A stretch of DNA of 64,000 nucleotides from Tetrahymena elliotti 4EA. Its lineage: Eukaryota > Ciliophora > Oligohymenophorea > Hymenostomatida > Tetrahymenidae. The DNA is taken from positions 1,494,532 through 1,558,531 of the forward strand of contig JH720299.1 of the NCBI GenBank assembly GCA_000231825.2, in the 5' to 3' direction. Of the stretch, positions 35,401 through 46,878 are shown in pieces; positions within the stretch are counted from its first letter, which is position 1; each line of letters opens with the position of its first letter. The notes beneath the pieces are model-generated. The model searched no databases and was not told the DNA's origin. It saw only the letters and a program-made list of their open reading frames with translations. The position numbers were made by a program, and so were the translations under genes.

Positions 35401-36674
35401 TCTTCTACTAGACCTAATGCATGAAGCCAAGTGTCGCTTTTACCTAAGTTAATTTCATAAATAGCTAAACCATACCAAAATAAACAAAAGATATGGCAAA
35501 CGCAACCAATAATAAATACCAATCTCAAAAGATCAATTACATTTTTCATATTTTTTTAATAATTTAATACATAGGTTACCCTTTTGGAAATTTTAATAAA
35601 TTCATATATCTTAAGTAGAATCAAGAAGTTAAAAATCATAAAATATCTATGATCTAAATGGCTGCTTGTAATATGCATATACAAAGGTATGGTTCCTATT
35701 TGATCAAGTAAGAGCATTTGCTTAAAATACTGCTTTAGGATTACAGATCTATCAATTATTAGCTTTCCTCTCACTATAACACCAGTGTTAAATTGAATTA
35801 TAATATTTAAATTAATAATTATTATGCAAAATTCAAAGTAGGACTCAAAAATGCATTCTTATAAGCCAAAAAAAACAATTAAACTAAAAATAAATATCAA
35901 AGAAATAATTATGAAAGCTATAAAACAATCCCATAAAAGTCTACCTCCTGAGTATGGAGAAAAAATAGGTATCTTAGATATACATAAAGATAATTAATTT
36001 TTGATTACTTGGAACACATCGACCATCTTTAGCAATCTAGGATATTATTCAAGAGATCTAATTTTGCTGAACTAAGATGCTTTATCATTAATAAAATAAT
36101 GTTAAATTTCAGTCATCCTTTTAAAAATCCTAAACTTGCTAAACATCTTATTTTAAAGTTGCTTTAAAAGAATTATCGCATTCACCGACAAATACATTTT
36201 TGAGTTTTTATTCAGATCTTTCATTGAATAGCTAATAGAAAAAATTCTTTGCTTAAGTTGATTTAATTATTCTACTTTATCTTAATTTATATGAATCCCT
36301 TCATTACTATTTAAAGATGATGATTTCTTGCTATCGCTACTCATTTTACTTTGAGTAAAATCTACCTGTTTTCTACTCTTGTTACTTTATATCTTATTTA
36401 TGGTAGTTAATTGGCTATTATTGAGACTGTGTGCCTAGCTATTTTCATTTATTTATTCCATATCTACAGATTCTCCTCTACGCATAGGTATGTCTAAAAA
36501 TTCTTCCTAAGGTAAATATCTTGATTTGTTCCTCTTATGATGATTATATGCCTCTTAATATGAGTCTAAAACACTTTCAGTTTTGTCTATAAAGTTAATT
36601 TTAGAAGAATTCTGCAATTAAAATATATTTTTTGATTTAGGACTTTGATCCCTTGATTTACTCTCTTTTATCAT
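32405..36674 (-). CDS. Cyclic-nucleotide-gated potassium-channel-like protein, copy 1, with altered selectivity filter
   Basis: Two exons (35100-36674 and 32405-34645) around a 454-nt phase-0 intron give 1271 aa. The N-terminal 230 residues are polar. Transmembrane segments follow (LLWDCFIAFIIISLIFIFSL and onward), then S5 (VIDLLRLVFIIGCVCHIF), pore and S6 (FVTGFFWAYSLNRIGKII), a C-linker (YLKYYYK | KSNEVKKNQEQ) and a cyclic-nucleotide-binding domain with FSPGEYIFRQDE, FGEISFITGGSRSAAARAI. A CCHC zinc knuckle follows the CNBD at about residue 699-712, then a long Gln/Asn/Ser-rich tail. The pore reads TMITVGYITPQNP: the Gly-Asp of TVGYGD is missing, although the tandem copy keeps it. S4 has few basic residues. 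Membrane channel; ion selectivity of this copy is doubtful. Confidence 0.88.
34085..34126 (-). other. CCHC zinc-knuckle motif in channel copy 1
   Basis: Encodes CFSCGDSSHLIQEC, an exact C-x2-C-x4-H-x4-C spacing, about 60 residues after the CNBD core. The same motif sits at the same place in the tandem paralogue. Confidence 0.8.
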
Positions 36675-37840
36675 CTTTTGTTTTTATAGTAATTCTTGCT
36701 TTCTATATAATAAATATCTAAACAAACTTTAATATAATTATAAAAGACTGAAACAAATAAGCAGATAAATCAAAGGGAAAAAACTATTAAATTGTTGCCT
36801 TCTTAAATATTTTTTATTCCTTATGAGAAAGCACACAGCAATATTTTGATAATTTTCAAAAAGTAACATAAACAAGTTCTAATTTTTTATGTAATAATCC
36901 ATTTTACTATCACTAACACTAACTATATTATCATATTTAAAATCCAATAATAATTATTACTTTTCCTTTTCTTTTAGTTTTTAATTAATGAATGGATCAA
37001 TTATTATCCCATAAATCATTTTTGAAAAAACTATATTTTTAATTTTATTTTTTGATTTTTCATGCTTTTAAACAAGAAAAAAGAAGAAAAAAGGTAAAAA
37101 ATATTTCAAACAATTTCAGATTAAATTATTTTATTAGACTCAATTGTTTTTAATCAATTTGTATAAAATAAAAGCAATGCCCAATCGTCTGACGTTATTT
37201 AAAAATAAATTAGGGATTATTCATATTTTTCATGTGTGTAAATTCAACAATAAATTTTAAAAATAGATAGTAACTGTTTTTATTTTTAAATAAGCAAATA
37301 ATAAAAACTTTATTACTTTTCTTTCATTTTTTAATCCAAACAAAGAAATTTATTTTTTACTATAAATGAATGAAATATTATTAAAATTTGTTTAACAAAT
37401 AATTTTTTTTTTCAAATTTAAAATAATTAATCTTAATAAAACAAATAAAAATAATTTAAAAATTAGATTATTTTAACAGCCTCAGAAGTAAGGTTAAATT
37501 TGATATTAAAAATATATAATTAATAACTTTTTTAGTGCTTAAATAATCAACTAAATTTACTTAAAAAATTAAATAAAAACATTCATTTTTCAAACTAATT
37601 TTTTTATTTTTATAATTAATAATAAAAAATAATAGTTAAGTTGATAAATTTAAGAGTATAATAATTTACTTTATTAAATATTAACATATATTGACTATTT
37701 TATATTTAGTAACTTACAGCGATTGACTATTAAATTAAAAAAAGATATTTGTTGAATAACAAATTATTTAGAATTTGAGGAAAAAAAAAATTAAATTTTA
37801 AAATTAAGAACATTTGTTTTTATCATTTGATAGCTATTTA
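36675..37840. other. Spacer between tandem channel genes
   Basis: About 1.2 kb of A+T-rich sequence separating the ATG of channel copy 1 from the TGA of channel copy 2. It must contain the copy 1 promoter. No coding segment supported. Confidence 0.5.
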
Positions 37841-40800
37841 TCAATGCTTTTCCTAATTTTATTTCTAAATGTTTTAAAATAACTCAATCAAATTTTTTTT
37901 TCTTCTAGGTTAGACTAAACATGTTCTTAAGGAGTGTTTACTCTTCAAATCTTTTTTAGATTATAAACTTTTTTTCATTTTTTAAATGACAAAACAGTAA
38001 TTGTGTAAGGGATAGTAATACTTAAATAATTTAACTTTATCAAATAAAATAAGTGATAGGTATTCCCACTCTATTTAGTTAAGATATTACATTAATTTAT
38101 TTTATTCCTGAACAATAGGAGGTAACATAGTCTTGAAATTCATATTCTGTTAATCAATACATTTCATTTCATTTAATGTTGTTAGAAACTCTGACTATTA
38201 TTCATAGTAATTAGATTTTTTAGCTTAAATTCCTTCCTCTACTTTACATTCAAAACTAGAGGGTATAGAAAAATCTGTAAATTCGTTAATTCTTTTTTTA
38301 CATGGGTCATCTTTTAATTGCTTTATTTTGAGATGTTAAAAATCTAAAATTGACTTTTTAATATTTTCCTCTAAACTATTTTATTTTTGTTTGTGATCCA
38401 CAAATTAAACTGTTTTACCTTATTCGTCTGATATATTTATTGATGATGGAGCTTTTTATACTTCATGCTAAAGAGATTTTCTAGGAGAAAAACTATTTTA
38501 AGCAGAATTATTTAAATTATGCTTTTAACTCTTTTTTATTTGTAAGGCTAAAGTCTTACTTTTTATTTAATTAAATAAATTCATTTTAGTAGTTTTACTA
38601 GTGTTACTTAAAGAACTAATACAATCACAGCTCTATCCATTTTCATTAAATTAATCACTCAAAGAATTATACATGTTGATTGAAGATTCCACCTTTTAGA
38701 ATGGATATTAATTACTCTAAATGCAATCATGACTATTTATTTTATTATCATTATTTTATATTATCTTTCCTGAATAAACACCATCATCTTATTTATAACT
38801 TATCTACCTTAGTAAGCTCTGTCTTTTATTATTATGTGCCCTTTATATTGATTAATTATTTTGTTTTACAGGAAATAATATTTATTTTAAATCACTTTCT
38901 AATTAAATCTTATCATCTGATTAAATTTGGATTTTGTTTTGATCAAATTACAATTAATCATGACTACTATTTAAAATGTAAATTGGTTATTCTTCATTTT
39001 TCAAATACCTTTATTTATTTTCTGATGATATAATATCCTCATTATTATTCACTTTGACTCCCTCAACAGATGATGCTTTAAATTTATGATTCACTTAGTC
39101 AACCACATGATACTAGTGCTAATCAATATCTTAATTAGGTTAAAAGTTTGAAGAATTCTACTTACAGCAACTATTTTCATCACTTAAATTAATATTTTCA
39201 ACAACTGAGCATTCCTTATTTTAATGATGATCATAAATTACATTATTTTATGAAATAACTTTTATTTCATCTTCTATTTAAAAATTAATTTAATTTGAAC
39301 TATTTAGAGTTTTAGCTAAACTTTTTTTTATCAAAAGCTATTCGTTGCTATAAATGTCATCTTAAAACTCATCTTGGTTAATAAAATATTCATCTAAGTA
39401 ATTGCTTTCTAAGCTTTAGCCTGAAATTTAATCATTAAAAAACCTAATTGCAGAACTTAAACACAAATCAATGAGCTAAAGTGGGTTTGATTTTTTAGTT
39501 CTTCGATTATGCTTTTGATGATTGATGTGTGGAGTTGATTAGAAAGCTTTGACAGCTAATGTACTTTTAGATGCAGTAAAATGAATTCTAGGACAATCAC
39601 TTATTAAGTGAGAATATGCATTACAAGAATAACATCTTGTTTTAGCCAAACTATAGTTATTCTTAAGAATTAGTGCTTCCTTCATCATACAAAATGTCTC
39701 ATAGTCAAGTTAACTTTATTTAAGAATATCTAAAAATTTTTATCTCTCAATCTTGTAAACAATGCAAAAATCTATAGCTCGAACAGAAGCACTTCTTCTG
39801 CATCCAGTTATGAAAGAAATTTCACCAAAGTAATTTTATTTTTATAAATTTTTTATCAAGAATGGATTTTCTTTATTATTTTAATTTTCTAATTGAATTT
39901 AAACTTCTCCTTTGACCAAATAAAATAAAGAACAATCACTTAAATCTTCTTAATGAAATATATACTCTCCAGGAGAAAATAAAACTTCATTCATTATTGA
40001 AATCAACTTATTCTTGGACTCCATCTAGGAAACAAAAGGAATATTTTGAAGATATTTTCCTTTTACTTCTTTCATCAAATCATCCTTCAGTTATTCAGAA
40101 AGTTAATTTATAATTCTGTGTTCTTAACTTTTTTAGACTTCATTAGTTTCCTTTAATTAAAAAAATAGTGAATTAACTAATTAATTAAAAGGTAATTAAT
40201 TATTTAATAATCAGATAATCCATAGAAATAAAATAAATAATTAAGTTCGTTTTCAATATTTTTTACAGAATAATTTTTTTGATTCAATAAATCTAAAATT
40301 TCTAATTAAATTAATTTTTTATCACAAATAATTTTATGTTTCTAAAAATATAAACAATTTATTTCTTATTATTAAATCATTTATTTTTATTTCAATTTAA
40401 ATGCCATAATTTTAAAAATTTTTAATAAAAAAGCTTTCATCTAATTATTAAACTAAGGAAATTTCAATAAAAATAAAAAATCCTAATTTGTTGCCCAAAC
40501 CAAATAAAAGTTGAGAAATTACAATATTAACTCTTTAAATCTAATATTTTCAATTTTTATTTAGAATATTGAAAAAAATTTAATGTTTTCATTCAATTTT
40601 CAAATTTATTCTCAAAATTTTACACTATTCGATAGCTATTTTTTTTAAAATTTAAAAATAAATTCAAAAATTTACTCTATAGTAGTATTAAAGGTAATTA
40701 GAGACTTTAGCTCTAAGACCAGAATCAACACTTTCAATTCTCATAAAATCATGAATGATTTACATGTTTTGTCTGTATGATTTTTCTTTCATTTCTGAAT

Positions 40801-42238
40801 TGGATATTATTTTACCTATTCTGTTGAGAGAATATGCCCAAAAAAAGCCAGTTACAAACATAGTAATTATAGTGAAAACCATTTCAAGAGGATTTTGAGG
40901 TGTAATATCTCCATATCCTACTGTTATCATTGTTAAAGAAAGAAAATAAAAGGAATAAATGTATCTAATTAATATGCTTTTTTCATCTATCAAATTTTTA
41001 TCATGGAGCCAGGTGTCTTTTTTACCAATGCTTGCTTCATAAGATGCAATTCCATACCAAAATAAACAAAAAATATGGCAAATGCAAATAATAATAAAAA
41101 CCAATCTGAGCAAATCTATTATATTTTTCATATTCTTCTAGTAATTCAAGACATAGGTCACTCTTTCTTAAATTTTCCAGAATTCATACAATTTTGCAAG
41201 AAACAAAATATTTAATATCTAAAAATAATTATTCTCAAAATGGTAACTAATCATCTATAAATACAAAGGAATCATTCCAATTTAGTCTAAGATAATCATA
41301 TTTTTCAGATACTATTTAGCTATTTGAATGCGATCTACAATTAACTTTCCCTTTATAATAACTCCAGTGTTAAAATAGATGAGTATATTAAAATTCAGAG
41401 TAAAGAAACAGAATTTAAAGTAGGATTAATATTCTTATTCCTTAATGCCAAAGAAGACAATTAAACTAAGGATGAATATTACAGAAAGAATTAAAATACC
41501 AATAAAGCAATCCCAAATAAGCCTAATCCCACGATAAGGAGAGAATACCTAAATATTAGAGAGGTATTATGAGCATTATTAATTTATTTTTTCATAATAA
41601 TAAACTATCTTTTATAAATAAACGAAGCTCTCTAGTTAACTATTTCTATTAAAAATAGTAGAATTATCTGAAATAAATTTATGCTGTATTTCATTTAATC
41701 TACTTACTATTCTTAAATTATTACTTATTTTTTTTTGAAACTCCTTTATAATTAGCATAATCCTCACTGATTATTAGAGCTAATTAACCTTGCTGCAATT
41801 TTCATTCTAGCAAGTCAACCTTTTTTGAGTGTTTGCTTGAGATTTCTCTTAAAGCAATTCTTCTTATTTGCCATTAATATTTCTAGTAAGAGAGGAGTTC
41901 TTGCTGGAAATTCTTTTGATATAGTTATTTGTACCATTTAATTCTTCTATTTAAATCAATTATAGATCGTTTCTACATTTGTATTTTTCTTGAAGTAAGC
42001 TTTGAACTTTGCTTGTGTCATTTATTTATTCCATATCTACTGATTCACCTCTTTTCATTGGTATTTCTAAAAGATCTTAATCAAAATCTTACTATTAATT
42101 CTTGTTTCTTAAAAAATATATTGACTAGTCTTACAGTTTAGCCAAGCCTTGCTCATACCTATCAGAGAATTGTTAGTTCGATGCTATATTTCTTGTTTAA
42201 CTCATTTCCATTTTATAAAATTCTTAACTTTCATCCAT
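37841..42238 (-). CDS. Cyclic-nucleotide-gated potassium channel, copy 2
   Basis: Two exons (40676-42238 and 37841-40150) around a 525-nt phase-0 intron give 1290 aa, with the same exon layout as the copy at 32405. Order: polar N-terminus with a shared RGESVDMEQIN motif; transmembrane segments (LIWDCFIGILILSVIFILSL and further helices); S5 (IIDLLRLVFIIICICHIFCL); intact selectivity filter TMITVGYGDITPQNP; S6; C-linker; CNBD (FSPGEYIFHQED, FGEISFITGCRRSASVRAI); CCHC zinc knuckle at about residue 694-707; long polar tail ending in a basic segment. The filter predicts K+ selectivity. Cyclic-nucleotide gating is inferred from the domain. Related channels are abundant in ciliates, where ciliary membrane potential controls swimming. 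Confidence 0.92.
39593..39634 (-). other. CCHC zinc-knuckle motif in channel copy 2
   Basis: Encodes CYSCNAYSHLISDC, again exact C-x2-C-x4-H-x4-C. The four ligands are kept while most residues between them differ from copy 1, which argues that metal binding is under selection. Confidence 0.8.
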
Positions 42239-43069
42239 TTAAAAAAGAATTTATCTTCAAATTTAAAATTGAATTGTTTAATATGAAACAAAGGTTTGAT
42301 TCTATTTTAATTATTTAATACAAAATAATAGAGGTATTGCTTACTATTATTTTTTTTATTTCTAACAAGTAAAAACAATTCAGAATTTTTTTAGATTATT
42401 TTAAACAAAAAAAATTTTTTATAAGTCTTTTGAAGTAATTTAAAGATCATAGATAGAAACATCATTGTTGTTTTTTTATTTTTGTGCTTTTTGATTCAGC
42501 CTTACTATTTAGTATGTAATGCTTAACTACTAATATTTACAATAATTTAAAATTTTCTGCAATATTTAAAATAATTTTTTAATAAAAAAAATCAATATTG
42601 TTAAAATCTAAAATATTTTATTTGTTAAACAAACTAACTTCTTAATTATTTAAAAAATAAATAGTTTTTAATTTAAATAACTACTTCAATTACAGAAAAA
42701 ATATTAAATAATTTTTTAATATTTTTGAATTGTAACATTAGTTTTATGTAATATAAGAAGGATTCTGAAATAAATATAATTCTTATTGCAGTATAATATC
42801 AATGATGTATATCAATAAAAATAGACATCTAATAGATGTCAGTTATATTTAGGAACTTTTTAGTAGAAGTATCATAAACACAAAATATTTATAAAAAAAA
42901 AGGGGGAAAAAAAATCAAATCAAACAAAACTAAATTAAAAAAAATAATTTTTTATTTAAAAAAAAATATTTAATTATTTTAAAATAAAATATTAAAATTG
43001 AATTAAAAAATCAGAAAATGTTTTTTACAGAACTTAATAAAAAAGTATGGATAAAATAATTAAAAAAAT
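42239..43069. other. Intergenic, no gene seen
   Basis: A+T-rich spacer with the promoter of channel copy 2 at its left edge and the 3' flank of the P-type ATPase at its right. The TM9-10 segments missing from the ATPase were looked for just left of 43070 and not found. Confidence 0.5.
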
Positions 43070-45955
43070 TCAAAATAGTAGATTTGAAGTTAGAAAAACT
43101 ATAGTAACTGAGCTAAAAAAGGCAATTTAAGCCCAATAATAGGCTTATGTAGAGTAGCAACCACTAATTTAAGAATTGCAAGCTCCCCAATTGACACTAG
43201 GCACCCATTTTTTTGTTTATGAATCACATTTAAGAAGAACTGATCTTAAATCGTAATTTCTTTAGGCTTGACTAAACCAGTCAATTTAAATTTTTATTTT
43301 ATCAGTTTTATCCTGATTTTCTAAACAGTTTTAAGCAATTTATTCAAGATTTTAATTATAAAATGCATCCTAGCCTACCAAGATTTTACCTTATAAGTTT
43401 GATGGTTAGTATCCTTAAATCTTTGCAAATCCTAAGACAGAATTAAAACCAAAGTATTAGAAAGTGTAAATGTAACTGCAAAAACCTAAAATAAGAGAAG
43501 CAATAACTTTTAAGGACAATAGAGAAGAGACATAGGTCTTAATAGATAAAGGTTAAATGCTTTAATAAATCTTATCCATTTTACGGTTTTGAGTTTTAGG
43601 ATTGAGGGAAATAAATGAAGGAATCACATCAATTAAAAGTTAAATTAACAAAATGCTGAAGGAAGATAGAGGAAGAGGAATCTAGAAAATAGCAAAAGCA
43701 AAAATGCAAAATATTTCTACATAGACTAAACTTAAAGAGTTAGCAATAGCTTTTGTTAAATTTTGCATAAAGAAACGTGATTCAAGAATCAAATTAATAG
43801 ATGAATCAACTTTATCATCTAAACTTATAGCATCAGAAGCTCCTTAAGCTACTTAAGTGCCACTGAACATAGAAATAGATACATCAGATGCTTTTAAAGC
43901 AGGAGCATCATTAGTGCCATCACCTATGGCTAATACTGTTTCTTTATTTGCTTATAAAGATTTAACAAGGTCAATTTTTTAAGCTGGAGTTATTCTGTAT
44001 AATACAAGATTTGGTTTGTTGATATAGTATTTTGAATCTATTGTTTATAATTAGTTTCCTCCAATAATTACATTTTCAGTTCTATTTATAGCATCTTAAA
44101 GAGAAAGGTTGTCATCTTCTTTCATTAATTCAAATGTAGATTCTTCTTGTTATGATAAAATTCCTACAGCTTAAGCAGTATACTCAGCTGACTATTACAT
44201 ATCACCAGTAATTAAGATTGTTCTTATTGCCATTTTTTTAGCAACTTCAACAGCATATTCTGCTTCTGGTTTGATTTGATCTTTAAAACTAATTAAACCT
44301 TCAAAAATCAAATTTTAAACCTAAAAAGGTAATCCACTTGAGTCAAAGCTTTAGAATGTATAACCCTTAGGGAATTATTCAGAAGGAAGACGCAATTTGG
44401 CAAATGATAATACTCTTTCACTTAATTTACTCAGCTTTTCAAGTATTTCTTAGATTTCCTCTTTAAAATTATCTTCAATTTCTATTTCACTTCCATTTTA
44501 AGTATAGAATTTGCTTAACTCAAGTATCTATTCTGCAGCACCTTTTATATAAACAGTATAATGACTATTCTCAGTTTCTTCTTCAACAATATTTAGCTAG
44601 TACTTATTTCTAGAAGTGAAAGAGAGCTTAGCTGATTCTCCATTTACGTTTTTTGCAAACTTAAAGTTTTATTTAAATTATTCAATATTCTTAATATTCT
44701 ATAAGAACCTTAAAAGAGCTTAATCACTAACATTACCTAGCATTTTGCATGTAGAATAATCAACATTACTTTAACCTTAAGGTAAAATGAAGACAGCATT
44801 GCAAGATAAAGCTCCTATCTTGAATAAATTTAAAAATTCTGAATCTTCTGTATTAAATTCAACACCTTTGTCAAAATTATTTTCTGGTGTTTTATATAAA
44901 CTATTACCATAATAGAGATGAGAAACAGCTAATTTATTCAAAGTTATTGTTCCTGTCTTATCAGCCAAAATACATGTTACATTTTAAGCTTATGATAATG
45001 CATTTTAATTTCTCAAAATTATATTTTATTTCAATAAATTTAATAGAGATTAATCCAATAAAACTTGATATTTACTTGAAAGAGTAAAAGGAATAAAGCC
45101 GATAAGTAATCCAACAATAGCATTTAAAGTAAGGGAAAGAGAAAACTGACTGAAAATAAATAATTGTAACATTAACAATGAGCTTAAAATAATTCCAGAT
45201 AAGATGATGAGCTTTATTATTTTTAATATTTGCTTTTCCTAACCCTTAGGTTCATCATAAACCATAAGAACAGCAATTTTACTAATAACTGTTCCATTTC
45301 CTACAGCAAAAACTACACATTTACCATTTCCTAGGATGCAAGTTGTTCCTTTAAATAAAACATTTTTAGATTCTAACATATTTTAATCAGATTCCACTGC
45401 AGAGCGTTCTATAGCTTCAGTTTCTCCAGTTAAAAATGAATGATCTACTCTCATTTGATCAACTTGTAGCAATCTGGCATCAGCAGGAATTTCTTATCCT
45501 TCTTCGATAAAAAGGATGTCTCCAACAACAATTTCACTTTTGAAAATCTTTACAGTATTGTTATCTCTTATAACATTGTATTGACTTTCAGTCCTTTTTG
45601 CCAAAAGTTATAGATTATTTTCTTTATTTCTAGCAACATTAACAGAAATAGCACTAGTAATGAAAATACCAATCATTATGACCAAACCGCAATATAAATC
45701 AGATATTTCATCAGATAAAAGCGTGTAGTTGTAAAGAGATAGCAAAGCACATACCCAGAGCACAAAACTTTAAAAGTTAAGCTAATGTTAAAAAAACAAC
45801 AATAAATAAGAGTTGCTATCTTCCTTTTAATCTAAGTTCTTTCCAAATAACTAACTGCTCTCCTAAGCCTACTCAGTTGTTATTCCCCTTTCAAAATCTG
45901 TCTTAAGCTTTTGTTTTAGCTCTTCTAAAGGTATTATATGATAATTTGAATCCAT
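43070..45955 (-). CDS. P-type ATPase of the Na,K/H,K (P2C) type, C-terminally short, with altered ion site
   Basis: Single exon, 961 aa, ATG 45955, TGA 43070. The N-terminus (IIPLEELKQKLKTDFERGIT) matches the start of Na,K-ATPase alpha subunits. Motifs in order: actuator FLTGETEA, phosphorylation site CILADKTGTITLNKL (Asp at about residue 332), nucleotide-domain VYIKGAAEQI, GDMQQSAEYTAQAVGI, hinge AIGDGTNDAPALKASDVS, and TM5-6 with QIPLPLSSFSILL. Catalytic residues are intact. The TM4 motif VPEGL is replaced by IPFTL, removing the ion-binding Glu, and the first Asp of the TM6 pair aligns with Gln. The frame ends inside the TM8 region (YYWAQIAFFSSVTIVFLTS), so TM9-10 are absent. Either an unusual transporter or a gene losing function. 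Confidence 0.82.
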
Positions 45956-46878
45956 TATCCTCTATATTTAATTTTTAATAAAATGTAAATATTTAAATGC
46001 GGGCAGGTCTACTTACTTAGAAATATCTACTTTTCTTTGTTTATTTAAATCAGAAAGTTTTGTCTTGATTTATATTGTAAATTTTCTATTAATTGTTAGT
46101 AAATTTCTAATTATATCTTTTTCTAATATAATATTGTCAATGATTGAAATAATCTTTATTATTTAATATAACCTCGCTTTTATTTAAATCGAATAATTAC
46201 ATTTTTTCATATACCATCTGATCTTCGGTTTTTTACTTGATTGTAAATCAATCAATTAGTAGAAAAATTTTAATTATTTTCATTCATTTTCAAATTCTAC
46301 TCCTAAACACTTGTGGCTTTAATTTCTTAATTATTTTTTCACTTTTAACTTCATACAATTTTATGATAAATCTTCATACATAAAAGCATATATGTTACAA
46401 AGCTTTTTTTACTAAATTTAATTTGATAAAAAATCTTAAATGAATAGATTTAAATTTTAGGTGTCAGTGGATGATAGATTAGTTTATAGTATCTAATATG
46501 ATGAGTCCACTTAAATTAATATTTGAAGAAAAAAACTAATTTTATAAAAAAGCAAATAAAGAAATTTTATTGATCAAAACTTACACAAAAACTCTGGCTA
46601 ATTATTGTTTGATTTTTTTTTTTAGAATAGAACCAATTTTTTAGCAAAGATTAATAACATTGTTTCAATTTTTATAAAATACAGATTTAAAAAAGAGCTG
46701 ATTGCTAATAAAAATAGAAATGGAAAGCTGGATTTGAGTTAAAAAATATTTTAGAATAAATATGGAATTTATTATTGTTTTAATAGTATAAAATAGCGTA
46801 TTTAAGTTATTTAATTGATTAATTTATTATGATATTATTTTAGTTTTCAAAATTTGAAAGAAAATTGTTATGGCTCTG
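45956..46878. other. Intergenic, no gene seen
   Basis: Spacer between the two tandem P-type ATPase genes. No supported coding segment. Confidence 0.5.

Noticed and set aside
38680..39033. Plus-strand frame of 117 codons with many His and Tyr
   Set aside because: Lies antisense within the polar tail of channel copy 2, whose minus-strand frame is continuous and conserved.
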